Source of the DNA: Pelecanus crispus
Taxonomy: Eukaryota > Chordata > Aves > Pelecaniformes > Pelecanidae
Direction: 5' to 3'
DNA length: 64,000 nt
NCBI RefSeq assembly: GCF_030463565.1
Contig: NC_134649.1
Coordinates: 37,597,044-37,661,043 of the forward strand
Below, one piece after another: positions 1 to 11,150 of the stretch. Below the pieces are notes generated by a model, which was given only the letters and a program-made list of their open reading frames with translations, ran no database searches and was not told where the DNA came from. The number at the start of each line of letters is the position of its first letter. Within the stretch, counting starts at the first letter, position 1. The translations under genes were made by a program, and so were the position numbers.

Positions 1-736
1 CACTGTCGAAGGGACCACGGACAATGTCAAGTGAGCAACAGGCTGGATGCAGTACACAGCCCGTGGGTTCAGTCCTTGGGGTGCACAACTGCTGCTTCTC
101 AGTAGGGTTACTGCACGAGGAAATAGTCTGTATACAGACGTGATCTGTGCCCGTGGGCACAGCCCATGGGTTCAGTCCTTGGGGTGCACAACTGCTGCTT
201 CTCAGTAGGGTGACTGCACGAGGAAATAGTCTGTATACAGATGTGATCTGTGCCCGTGGGCTTCTCATTGTGTCTTGACTGTGTTTTCCCCGTTGGCACT
301 AGTGAAAGCATAATGCTGCACACATTCTTTTCTAGAATCTCCCTCATGCAAGACGTGAGGTTGGTAGGGTCAGGTTGAACCTTCTCCCACACTTGTCAGT
401 TTGACACTATTACAGAAATTAAGAGCTAGGGGTTCTCATTAAAACAGTGGCCTTGAGCTTACACACCTGTTAGGGTACTGGTAGCTCAGTGACCAGGGTC
501 AGTACTCTCTAGTCTGTATTGAAGTCTATCCTTAACTGTCCATCTTGGCCACTGTTTTCCATTCTCTGTGTTCCGGAATTAGAGCACAGGGAAAACACAA
601 GACAGTGTAGTCTTGCTTCTAAAAAGTATTGTTACCCTACAACTAAGAGAATCAACACCACCACTGCTGTCTCTGCACTGTGAACTTCCCTCCAACTCAG
701 AGATGCTGATATACTGGGTCTCTGTGTTCTTTCTAG
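1..736 (+). other. UQCRC1: UQCRC1 intron (partial, left edge)
   Basis: This is intronic sequence upstream of the first UQCRC1 exon visible in the window. It ends in a pyrimidine-rich acceptor (ttctttctag) at 727-736. I see no exon in it. Its one notable content is a near-perfect tandem duplication, listed separately. Short open frames here on the minus strand have no recognisable content. Confidence 0.7.
55..260. repeat. Tandem duplication, 103-bp unit x2
   Basis: Two head-to-tail copies, 55-157 and 158-260, differ at only a few bases. Each contains cagtccttggggtgcacaac and ctgtatacaga. The high identity implies a recent local duplication inside a UQCRC1 intron. I see no exon or RNA gene in the unit. 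Confidence 0.9.
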
Positions 737-3700
737 GCGTCTGACTCGAGCAGATCTAGCTTCATATGTTGATCTTCACTTCAAGGCACCTCGTATGGTC
801 CTGGCAGCTGCTGGAGGTAAGTTCTAGATCCTTGTGACTCTGGGAAGCATGGCTGTTTTCAAGCTGGTGATCAAACCCCTGTCTCACATCTCTAATGTAA
901 AATCAGATATTTTGTTAAGTGAAGTTGTTTGAGACTGCAAATCTCTCTCTTTCCCATTGCTAGGTATTTCCCACAAAGAGCTGGTAGATGTAGCTAGGCA
1001 ACACTTCAGTGGAGTACCTTTTGCATACAAAGAGGATGCTGTGCCTGTCCTCCCACGCTGTCGCTTCACAGGGAGTGAGGTAAAGTTGTTCTGATCCCAA
1101 ACAAAACAAGCAGCTGTTGCCAAACTGTTCAATGAATGTGAAACCAGTTATAGCTGCTGCTGAGAGAAAAAAAAAGTCTGTTCGTATATCTCAGAGAAAT
1201 TGATGATGCAGCATCTTGGTAGTGCCCCTGTGTTCTGTTCTTGGGGCTTATTGCCACAGCATGTTGGGTTTTAGATAGGACCCAAATCTATTAGGAAAGT
1301 GAGGCTGATGCTCACATCATCTGCTGGAAAACTCTCATCGGAGCAGCTGGTTTCTGCTCAGTAGTGCCTGAGATGATTTCGTTTCACTGGGATAATACTA
1401 ATTCCTCCAGTTTGTCAACCTGGCATTGCGGCAGGCTGTAGAGAAAGCCACAGCGTTCATGCAGTTCTTCCCTGCTCCTTGATTTTCTAGATCCGTGCCA
1501 GAGATGATGCTCTGCCTGTTGCCCATATTGCTCTTGCTGTGGAGGGGCCAGGGTGGACCGATCCAGATAACGTTGTCCTCAATGTGGCTAATGCTATCAT
1601 TGGGCGCTACGACCGCACGTTTGGAGGTGGTAAGGTAAGAGGCTTGTGGGTGTGACAAGGAGAGCCTGGAGCCTTCTAATATGGAATACTATGGAGACGC
1701 TGGGTGAATGTGCTGTATGGGAGGCTGTTGTGATTAATTTCCAACTGTGAAGCGGTCAGGAGTCTGGAAAGTAGGATAGAAGTGTAATCGAGGCTAATCC
1801 AGGACGCTTCTTGAGAGGTGGTGCTGGGAGATGAACTGAGCTTTCTCTGCTAAGTTTGGAAGAGGTTTAGCTGATGAATTCTCAGCAGCTTATTCCTACC
1901 CTCACAAACTAACCGCTTAGTGGGGGCGGTGATGGAAGCAGGACAGAGCAGTCTGTAGTCTCATGATGCAAGCTTGTCTTACAACTGCAAAGCAGGTGGA
2001 ACTTGTTTAAAACCCCAGTGTTACATCCATTCTCATCTGAAATCTGTCTGGCCTGCATAACTGTGCTAACCTCTGCTATGGGGAGACCTTGTACTCCCCA
2101 TTTTCTCCCATTCCTACAGTGGTATGCATACCAGCTCCTCATCTGTGGCTGGGAAAGGAAATGGTTTTGCTGGATGGACTCTTAAGCCATTGTCTGTGGC
2201 TTTTCCACCAGTGAATCTCATCTGTTGACCACATGAAGGGCCTAAATTAAGCTCTCCTTCAGCAAAGTGTTCCGCTCTGTCTTGTCTGTGGTTTTTGTGA
2301 AAGCAGCTCAGTTGGAAAGAATTTGAGCTGTGAGGAAGCTGTAAGACTGAAATGGCCGATGGTATCTCCTTATTTACAGAATCAGTCCAGCAGGCTGGCT
2401 ACGCTTGCTGTGGAGCATAATCTCTGCCACAGTTTCCAGACGTTCAACACCTCTTACTCTGATACCGGCCTCTTCGGTTTCCATTTTGTTTCCGATCCTC
2501 TGTCCATAGACGATATGCTGTATTGTGCTCAGGGAGAGTGGTAAGTACAACTTCAGCAAAAGTTCCTGTTTAAGATCTGACCCTCTTGTGGGAGACTGAG
2601 CTGGTGGGCAGCGTATTCATTCTTCAGAGAGCTGTGTCTCTGTGTGAATTCTCAGTAACTCACATTCTGGTTAAGAGATCCTGTAAGTGGTTTCTGTAAA
2701 TGTCTTAGGATATGGCTTTTGAGGAGCTATTTTAATCCGTTAGGGCTCTTTGGGTCTTCGTTCATGCTTCCAAGTATTAGCACTGAGGCTTTCGGTTTTC
2801 TGTATGCACGTGAGATCATTCCTTAGAGAGAAGGCTTTCCCAGGTGCCCAGGAGACCTATCTCCGTTGTCTTGTTAAACTTGAGCAAAACAGGCAGAGTT
2901 CCTGCCTGTTGTGTTGTGGCTGATAAATGCCCTGCTGCTGGAGTCAGTCCAGTGCTTGGAGGCCTTCTGTCTTACCATCTTATTGTATACATGTATATCC
3001 CGGTAATGGTTCGAGGCTACATCTGAGATTCAGAGCCGAGCCGTGCTGTGTATGGAGCAGATGGAGTTAGCCCTTGCCCTAGAGATGTTGCAGCTGGCAG
3101 GGGAGGAAGAGATTTAGCAGCTGAAGTCCAAACAGACTCTCTGTAGAACTGTCTTGTTCTTTCAGCATCAGTTTCCATAGCAGCTTGCCATGCGTGGGAA
3201 TAGTGGACATGCCTTCCTTCTCTTGTGATAGCATACCACAGACCGCTTGCCACTGTGCCTGATGGGCAAGCTAGAGCTGGCACCAGGGCTGCTTAGACCT
3301 TTGTGAGTGTAACTCAGCGTGTAACCTGCTGGCTGATATCCCCTGCCTGTAAGCTTGAGCTCTTTCTCTCGCCTGCTGCTGTTCAGTGCTCCCCAGTTCT
3401 TAGCTGCTCTGCAGCAATCAAGAATGAATCTCAAGCCTGCAAGACAAGTGATGTTGATAATAGCTTATTTCTGCATAGGCTTGGGAAAGGGAGGAAATCA
3501 CTTTCTGTTGGAGCAGACAAACATCTTTAAGAGCTTTAGTGGTCTTTCCCTCTCCTCTCCAGGATGCGTCTGTGCACTAGTACCACAGAATCGGAGGTGA
3601 AGAGAGCCAAGAACTATCTCCGAAATGCCATGGTGGCTCAACTGGATGGTACGTTCTGGTTTATGGATTGACCACTACACAGCTTTCAGAGGGTTACCAC

Positions 3701-5796
3701 TTAAGACTCTCCTGGGGAGAAAGAGCACTGCTAGACATTGCAGTACTGCTGACAGGCACTGGGCAAAACTTCCTTTCCCCTGCTCTGTGTTCCTTCTGCC
3801 ATGTTGTCAAAGCAGCTGACCCCAGCCTGCTGTGCTCCAGGCTAGCTCTGACTCTGTAAACTTCTAGTCATTCTGTTGCTGAGAGTGAATAACGTGCTGC
3901 CTGGTGAAGTTAAAATTGAGACCCTCAAACTGGTCTGCTTTGGCTGTAACACTTTGGAGACCAGCGAAGCAATCTTTGTATTGCTTAACTCCTTCCAGAG
4001 CTGCTTAGAGTGGTAGCTGTGACTGGTGCTTCATTAGAAGCTGATTTAATGACTAGAGTTGCTTCTATCTGCTTTGACTGATGGTCAGGATGTGGAGTTC
4101 TGGAAGCCTTTCTGCTGTGCTGACCATGTGATATCTTCAACATCTAGGTACTACACCAGTGTGTGAGAATATTGGAAGCCATCTCTTAAACTATGGACGC
4201 CGTATCCCTCTGGAGGAATGGGATGCCAGGATTGCTGTAGGTATCTGTTTGTTTTGGTTGGGGTACCTGACATGGCTGGTGTCAGCATTTTCTGGCCTTA
4301 GTTTGCTGCAGTAATGTGAGACTTACTTATCCCTTAGTCAAGCTGCCTGGCATCCAGGCGGTCAGCTCACTGACACGGATATAAGTATGTCAGAATCTCT
4401 GGCATAGACTCAATGTATCCTGTGTCCCTGTGGCTGGATTCAGCCCAGCCCAGAAAGAGGGTATATGCCTGTGTTAAGCAGCACAACTTGAAATTCCTTT
4501 AACAGTTTCCCTAGAGGTGGCCAGCTTCTAGTTTGTGTAATTCTGTATCCACTGTATCCCTTGGAAGGCTTCAGATTTTGGACTGCCATGTCTTCTGTAC
4601 TCTCGAAAAATGTGCCATGTAGAACATTAGCCATCCTTGCAGGCAAGAGCTATACAGTTGGTGCAGATGGCCCCCAAGGGTCTTGACAATATCTTTCTAA
4701 TGATCTTTATGTGTAATGCCAACAGTTACTTCCAGTTTTGAGAAATGCAGGTCTGCTAGAAGGGTCGTTAATTGCTCGTTTGATATTTATTAGGCTGTTG
4801 ATGCAAGAATGGTGAGAGAGGTCTGCAGTAAATACATTTATGACAAATGCCCGGCAATTGCAGCAGTCGGTAAGTAGTATGTGGCAATTAGTACATGGTG
4901 GCTCAAAACATAGGAAGGGATCAAGAGCTGAGTGGAAGTGAGCTGCAGGCACTTTTCACGTGTCTGTTCTGGCCTCCTAACCACTCTGGTTCTTTGCTGG
5001 TATCCTCCTACCTCTGCACATTAGCTGTGCCAAGGCACATTTGCCAGGAGATCAAACCTGCAGGTGATGGAGATGCAGTGGCAGCAAGCTGCTGGCTGTC
5101 CTCCCACTTCTCTGCTTGCTGTGGAGCCGTGACTAAGACTGGGAGTCCCATAGCTGGGTGCGGGCCCAGCAGCGTCTGCCAGGTGTCCTTACCCTGGGGT
5201 CATGGTGGTTTATGTAAGGGAAGTGAAGGGACCTGATTCTCTTGTGCTGCTCTGGCATGTCTGTCTGGCCAAGGACAAATTCCTCTCGGAAAACCTGCCT
5301 GAGCAGCTCAGCTCCGCTCTGCTGCCTCCTTCCTGTGTGTTGTGGATTCCCCTCCTCCATGCAGCTGTTTCCTCTGGTCTTCAAAGTGGAGCAGACTGTT
5401 TTTGAACAGGAAGTTGGAATGAACTAGCCAAAATCTCTGTGACGTGGTGGATCCTTGTGTTTCATACCTGTATGTGGAGCTGTACTGAGCACTGTGGAGC
5501 AGTGCGAGAAAACAACTTATTCTGAGGAAACAAGTAACGGTTTCTCTGTCAGGAGGTGGTATCTGCTGGTTTTGCTGATGCTGGTTTGAGCTGTAGTTGC
5601 CTGGTTTTGTGCATAGCTGCTGTGGACTGTGAGCAGAGTTTGCTCTGCCACCATCTGCTTTAAGACCATGGGAGACTGCACAGGGATTTTAACTATGTCT
5701 CCAGTGACTAACGCTTGTTCTGTTCACTCAGGTCCCATTGAACAGCTTTTGGACTACAACCGTATCCGCAGTGCCATGTACTGGATCCGTTTCTAG
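737..5796 (+). CDS. UQCRC1: Cytochrome b-c1 complex subunit 1 (core protein 1), 3' part
   Basis: UQCRC1 is the matrix-facing core-1 subunit of mitochondrial respiratory complex III. It belongs to the M16 (MPP-beta-like) peptidase fold and is largely structural in vertebrates. Eight exons can be joined in one frame: 737-816, 964-1079, 1491-1634, 2380-2540, 3563-3648, 4148-4236, 4794-4869 and 5732-5796. They encode about the last 271 residues. Family-typical segments include KAPRMVLAAAGG, CRFTGSE, VAIAVEGPGW-like AHIALAVEGPGW, VANAIIG, SFQTFN, RLCTSTTESEV, TPVCENIG and the C-terminal GPIEQLLDYNRIRSAMYWIRF region. All introns are GT-AG and all joins keep frame. The N-terminal half, with the presequence and inactivated zinc-site region, lies off the left edge. 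The stop is TAG at 5794-5796. Nothing suggests a pseudogene. COL7A1 follows in the same orientation, as in human. Confidence 0.96.
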
Positions 5797-5950
5797 GACG
5801 TGTCCCTGCAGTTTGGAAATAGTGAAGCTGTGGACTGTGACAGGTTCCCTCTGGCTCTGAATGTCTTGTGTACCAGGGGCAAGATGAGTCCCGTCAAAAC
5901 GGCTGTCTTCTCGGTGTTAAATGTATAAAAATAAATATACCCTATATGGA
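5797..5950 (+). other. UQCRC1: UQCRC1 3' UTR
   Basis: This short untranslated tail runs from the stop codon to just past the poly(A) signal. Its length is inferred from the position of that signal, because the cleavage site itself cannot be read from the sequence. Confidence 0.7.
5930..5935 (+). terminator. UQCRC1: UQCRC1 polyadenylation signal AATAAA
   Basis: A canonical AATAAA lies about 135 bases after the UQCRC1 stop codon. A GT-rich stretch follows within about 40 bases (ttggttctgctgggagttg), as expected for a downstream element. Confidence 0.85.
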
Positions 5951-8900
5951 GTTGGTTCTGCTGGGAGTTGACCGTGTCTTGCTGGGTCATGTATGTAGAC
6001 ATTGTTAATCTTGCCAAATTGGTGAGGTATTATAGAATCATAGAATCATATTGGACCAATCAGTCTTGATTTGTCAGGGCTCATGCCAAAATCTTGTCTG
6101 TGTGTCTGTCTGCAGCCCCACCTCGTCTGTCCTGAGCTGGCAGTGTCCTGGTTCAGAGGTCTTGTCTTTAGGCTGGTTGAAGGAAGTCTTTCCACTGGTA
6201 CAAGGCTGCCAGGGTAGCTCTAGCTATTTCCACTGTGTCCTTCTGTGCAGGCAGCAGGATGGTCAAACTGCGGCTGTAGTGTTGCTGCTTGTGCAGACCT
6301 AAGAACAAAGGGCCCTCGTCCGAGGGGACCTCTGTGCTCTCCTGCGCATTAAGGAGATCAAAATGTATCTATGGAAAGTTGGTCCTCTTCTGTCCCTGTG
6401 TGGTGTTAGTGTTTCTGGCCTGGCTGTTTCTGACCGTTTTGTGGGAATGACCACCTCCATGGCAGGGGCAGTTTGTGCAACCCCTCTCTCCCTAATCAGT
6501 TATAGACAGAACTGGTCGGCTGAGTGCCCACCACCCGTTGAAGCCGGTGGAGGTGATCAGCCTGGCCTTGCCTGATGCTGCCTCAGTACAGCTGAGGCAG
6601 TTGTCTCTTGCAGAGTTGGGGTGGTGTGAGGAGCTGGAGCTGTTGCCAGACAAACATCTTTCCAGAGCCTATATGAGGATATGTTACCTCTCATCTTAAG
6701 TTTCCTGGTTATCTGTAAACCAACTTAATAATGAGCAGAGATTGTTGTGGAGTATGCTGGTGTTGGTCTACACATTCCTCTTGCAGATGAGCCTCCATCT
6801 GTCCAGTTAGTCTCAGCTATGCAATAGCTGAGAAGCTGCTGACTGAAGTATAGGGTGACCTGGCCTATACCTGGAAGATAATCTCTAGGTCTGAATAGTT
6901 GAAAGAGCTACCCAGCTCTTTCTGCTTTTTCTGGTGTTAATCTGGTTGTTGCTCCCTTGTCTTGCCTCCTGGAAGCTGGAACATGGAACAGAAAGGATGA
7001 AACTGAGCAAGGGGGATGGAGAAAAGCTTCCCACCAGGTGGCACTAGCCTGTCACAGCTACCCTTGGGAGCTGCAAGGTACTCCTGTTTAATTTTTGTCT
7101 TTGGGATAAATATCCCTGGGATTCTCGTTTAATTTCCAGGTGCTGCCCTGACAAGCGGGATTTAAAAATAGTGTAAAAGTTTCGAGGAGTTAGTCATTAC
7201 ACTTGAGACTAATCCAGTGTACTAAATCATTTGTGCTGAATCTGGATTCTTGATGAGAGAGTCAGTGTGTCTGAACTCATTGTGTATACTAGGCAAGTTT
7301 GAAACTGTTAAATAATCTTGATGCAATTTGGGTTTAACTATCGTCGCAAGCTCTGGCTCGTTACAAGTGCACTGAGGGCTGAAAAACTAAAGAAGCTCAC
7401 TTACGCCTCAAGCCTTGTGGAACCAGTAAATGATTCTGTCTTGGTTTTGTGACTGCAATCAGACTGCAGTCCTCTTGTCTTCTATTGCTATGTATTTTCC
7501 CTCCCCAGGTGAGCTTCCAGGGTGTTTTGCAGTTGGTGGGAAATACAGGGAAAGGGAGATGTACATCCTTGCTTTTTAGCATTTCCTACAAGTTTTCTTC
7601 TCTGGAGGGATCTGCTTGGGAATGGTTGTTTTCCTTGAGTAATTCCCCAGGTCCTCCTGCACCACTTTGTGCTAGGAACAGATTCAAACCCCTCTGCAAC
7701 TGCTGCTTTCCAAAATGCTCTGTTTGTAAAAGCAGCAGGCTGGCTGTGCTGAGCAGCATGCTCCCAGTGCTTCAGCAAGGACTAACGCCTGCTCCCTCCT
7801 GACCAACAGGCTGCAGCTCTGCGAGGGTGGCTGGCTTATGCAGCATTAAGAAGGTATTTTGTAGATGCTTTTATCCATGTAGAAATCTGAGTATCTGGGC
7901 TAGGAACCGTGCCCTGGTGAGCGGTGTTGGATGCAGAGTGCTGTTGGGGGCTTGCTAGCAGCTTGGAGTGAAGGCTGAGCTGTGCCCAAGATGTTGGCAT
8001 CTTCTGGCTGCAGTTCCAATGGCACTCTGCCTTGTAGCGCCTGTCATGTTTGGATGCTGTGGCAGTCCATGCTTCCAGAAGCACGGGCGTCTCACCGGCT
8101 CTAAGGGTTGCGAGGTTTGCAATACCATTTTTCCTTGGTAAACAATGAGCAGCCAGACTGGGGATCTAAAAGGTGGGGAGGGGAAACCCATTCAGACATC
8201 GAGAGCATTATTGCTTGGCAAAGACACCCATACTCTGAGCCGTAGTGAGGGGCTTGGGAAGCGTACCTGGGAATTGGTGCAGAGTCGTCAGGCATTTGGC
8301 AGCCGAATCCCTCAGTGCTGGAGGAACCGAAGCTCTAATCTTGTTGGCAGCTCTTGCTGTTTGAGCCGTAGGGGTGTGTTTCTGTTCCTCCATTGGAGGA
8401 GCCTCAGTCCAAGGGAATCCAAACTGGGAAATGTCTGGCACGACGGAAGTGTCCTACATCAGTGCTTTTCCCGAACTTTGAAAAAGTGAGATCTTTCTCT
8501 GGACCTCTCCCCTCCCCTTCCTGCTGTTTCTGCTGCACAGTGAAGGACAGTGGCAGTGCCAGAGGAGGGAGTTGGAACCATCCCTAGAACAGGGCAATTT
8601 CACTGAAACTGGAGATGGCCTGGGTGACCTAATAAATCTGTTTCCTGGCTCCCTGGACAATGTGAGATTGTTCAGCAGGGCTCTTTGACCAGTCTAGTTC
8701 TCAATGGCTTAAGTGTTTTATTTTGCTACATCCCTTGGAAGGTTACTTGGGATCCCATTAGACTGTGCTGATAAACTTAGTCTGGTGTATGAATTGGCCT
8801 TTGCTCCCTCCCCTTCTGCACAGTGCTAACTGTCTTATCCTCTCCTGGTAAAGTTCTCTTTTTGAAGCTCACGCCCTCCACCTACCTCTAGGCAATTGCT

Positions 8901-11150
8901 TTCCCTCCCTGACACCTTGGCACTCTGTCTCTTGGCTGGAAGAGAGGATGCTGTGCATCGTTGTGTGCACCCTGTGCGAGGCTCTGTAATGCCACCTGTA
9001 TGGCGCTTCAGTGACTTTTTTTCCACCATACAGAGCTATTCTGGGTACACAAAATCTAGCAGTGAAAACGGGGAGCGCTTGCTAGTGACCTGTGCTGAGC
9101 GCTCCAGGTTTCCCTGGTGTCTAGCAGGAGAAGCTGTTGGTACCCCCAGCGTGGGGCTGCGGGGCCGGGGCAGATGTACGGGGTGGATCTGCCTGTGGAG
9201 CAGGCAGCCCCTTTGATATGTGAGCTGCTTGTTTGGGATTCGGGTGCTTGCCAAGAGAGGGGCCACAGCAGCCAACTGTCAGTAGTTGCCTCACCTGAAC
9301 TAATTACCCCCCCTGGAAAGTACAGTTGATACTAATCATAGGTGCTGAGCCAAGCCTGCCCTCAGGGAAGCAGGGAGTTGCAGAGAGGCTTTCACAGAAA
9401 TGAGAGGCTTGGAGCTGTGCCGCTTTTCGATGCCAGAGAGCTTTTGGGAGGAGAGCCCACAGCCCTCCAGGCCTACTTCTCTACCCACTCTCCTGCCGAG
9501 CCTAGTGAAAAATGGCAGTGGGAGCAATAGGTGAGCAGGGTTTAGAAGACGGGGCAGGAGAAGCGCAGCTCTGCTGGTGTCTCATGTTGGTGGAGCCTTG
9601 CACTGCTCGGACCCCTTGGTGCAGGGTGGCCGAAGCATTGGCATGGCTGTGACCAGGGGTCTTTTCCCCCAGCCAGCCCCTATGTAGTGTGGTTTGCTCA
9701 GAGGAGGGCTGAGTTCTCCCTCTGATGAAGTGTCACCCAGCGGGGCTGCAGGATTGCTAGGGTGAGGGTGGTACCCGATGCTTGGCAGACTCACAGGCCT
9801 GCCCTGCCCAGGCCTCCTGCACTTCACGTTGCCCTTCTGTGCACTGTGGGGACTTTGTACACCAGGAGAGGGGAACGGTGAGCAGCCAGTATCCGGATGC
9901 ATATCCAGAACTCATGTTTCCTATTTGGAAAAGGAAATGGCTCATCTAAAGCTTTAGTGTATTCATTGCATGGAAAAGTAATGGACAAAGGGCCCACCCA
10001 GGCCTGACTGCCAGCTACAGCCATCCTGGGCTGCTGTGAGACACAAGGCTGAGCAGGGCACGGCAGCAGAGCTGCTTGTCTTTGTCTTGGCTCTTTCTTC
10101 AGTGGCATGGCTGGAAGGGGATGAGTCTGAGCCCTGAACACCCTCATTAAAAGCTGCTTTACCCCACATGCCATCCAAAGAGAATCAGTGTTTTTTGCTT
10201 TTCCATGCAAGTCTCTTCTTTCCAGCTCCTTCCCCTTACACATTTTCCTTCCTCAGGGCTCTGAGGCTTTTAAGTGGGGCTGCCAGGCTGAGGTTCGGCT
10301 TTGCTGCCCATTGATCCCATTGCTGAGGTTGCTCAGGAAAGCTACCAGAAACATGGTGCCTGCAGGGAGATCTGCCCAGCTGTGGAAAATGGAGCCCAGC
10401 ACTGGGCTGCTGGGGGTGGCAGCTTGGGGAGGTCCCAGCTCTGGTCTGTGAGAGCAGGAGGGATTTTTTTGTACGAGGAGATGTCAATGGGAGTAGTACC
10501 TGTGCTGGATCACCCACCAGGTACTCTGGAGACACTGCTCCTGCTCGGTGTTCCGCCATCCCTCACTGAGCCTCTGCTGCACTTGGGGATTATTTAAGGC
10601 GCTGTACGCTGCCTTGGTGTGAGAACTGCATAGCACAGACAGCACGAGGATGGCGAAGGAAGCTGGATCAAATGCCACATGACCTGATTTGAGCGAGGCT
10701 AATTATGTAATTAAGGTATTGAAACAGGAGCTTGAATATCTGAGTACTCTTCCTAGTTTTGCCAAGAGCCTGCAATGGGACATTGAACATTTAGCTTTTC
10801 TGGGCACTGTGTTGCTCTGCTGTCAATGTAGGTACTGACACTTGGTGCAATACGCAGAATAAAGCCGCTCTGCGTGCACATGGCAACTCGGGTGTGCGAA
10901 GTGTTTTGTAAAATAGCCCCAGTACTATGCACTATTTTCTACTTTGTGTGTAACTTGGACAAAGCTGTAAAAAGGAACATGCTGCTTATCTCTTGTTTGT
11001 TATATTTAGGGAAGAGCGAGCTGACTCTTCGGAGGGGGGATTTTTCTTCTTTATTGGAATGTCTAATCTAGGAAATTAAAGTTGTGTTACTTTGAGATTT
11101 AGGATTTGATGTATATTCAGCTTCAGAACACTGTATTCTGAGCTTCTCCG
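5951..11150. other. Intergenic region, moderate GC, no gene recognised
   Basis: About 5 kb downstream of UQCRC1 with no open frame longer than about 140 codons and no recognisable protein, tRNA or rRNA. Base composition resembles UQCRC1 introns rather than the GC-rich DNA further right. Two isolated + strand AATAAA motifs (8631-8636 and 10858-10863) are compatible with an unannotated noncoding transcript or read-through, but no exon structure supports that. Confidence 0.6.
6031..6050 (-). repeat. Possible CR1 3'-tail remnant
   Basis: The sequence tatagaatcatagaatcata is the reverse complement of the ATTCTATG-type octamer repeats that end avian CR1 LINEs. The CR1 body that should follow is not recognisable, so this is at most a small remnant or chance similarity. 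If real, it supports a bird origin. Confidence 0.4.

Noticed and set aside
1195-1320. C/D-box-like snoRNA in a UQCRC1 intron (tgatga ... ctga)
   Set aside because: The first box does not have the required purine before TGATGA, and no terminal stem is visible.
4440-4660. Possible H/ACA snoRNA in a UQCRC1 intron
   Set aside because: An ACA is present near 4655 but I could not draw two hairpins with a hinge box around it.
6640-6660. Shared 15-mer cagacaaacatcttt with the UQCRC1 intron at about 3515
   Set aside because: Similarity does not extend beyond the short core, so it is not evidence of an interspersed repeat.
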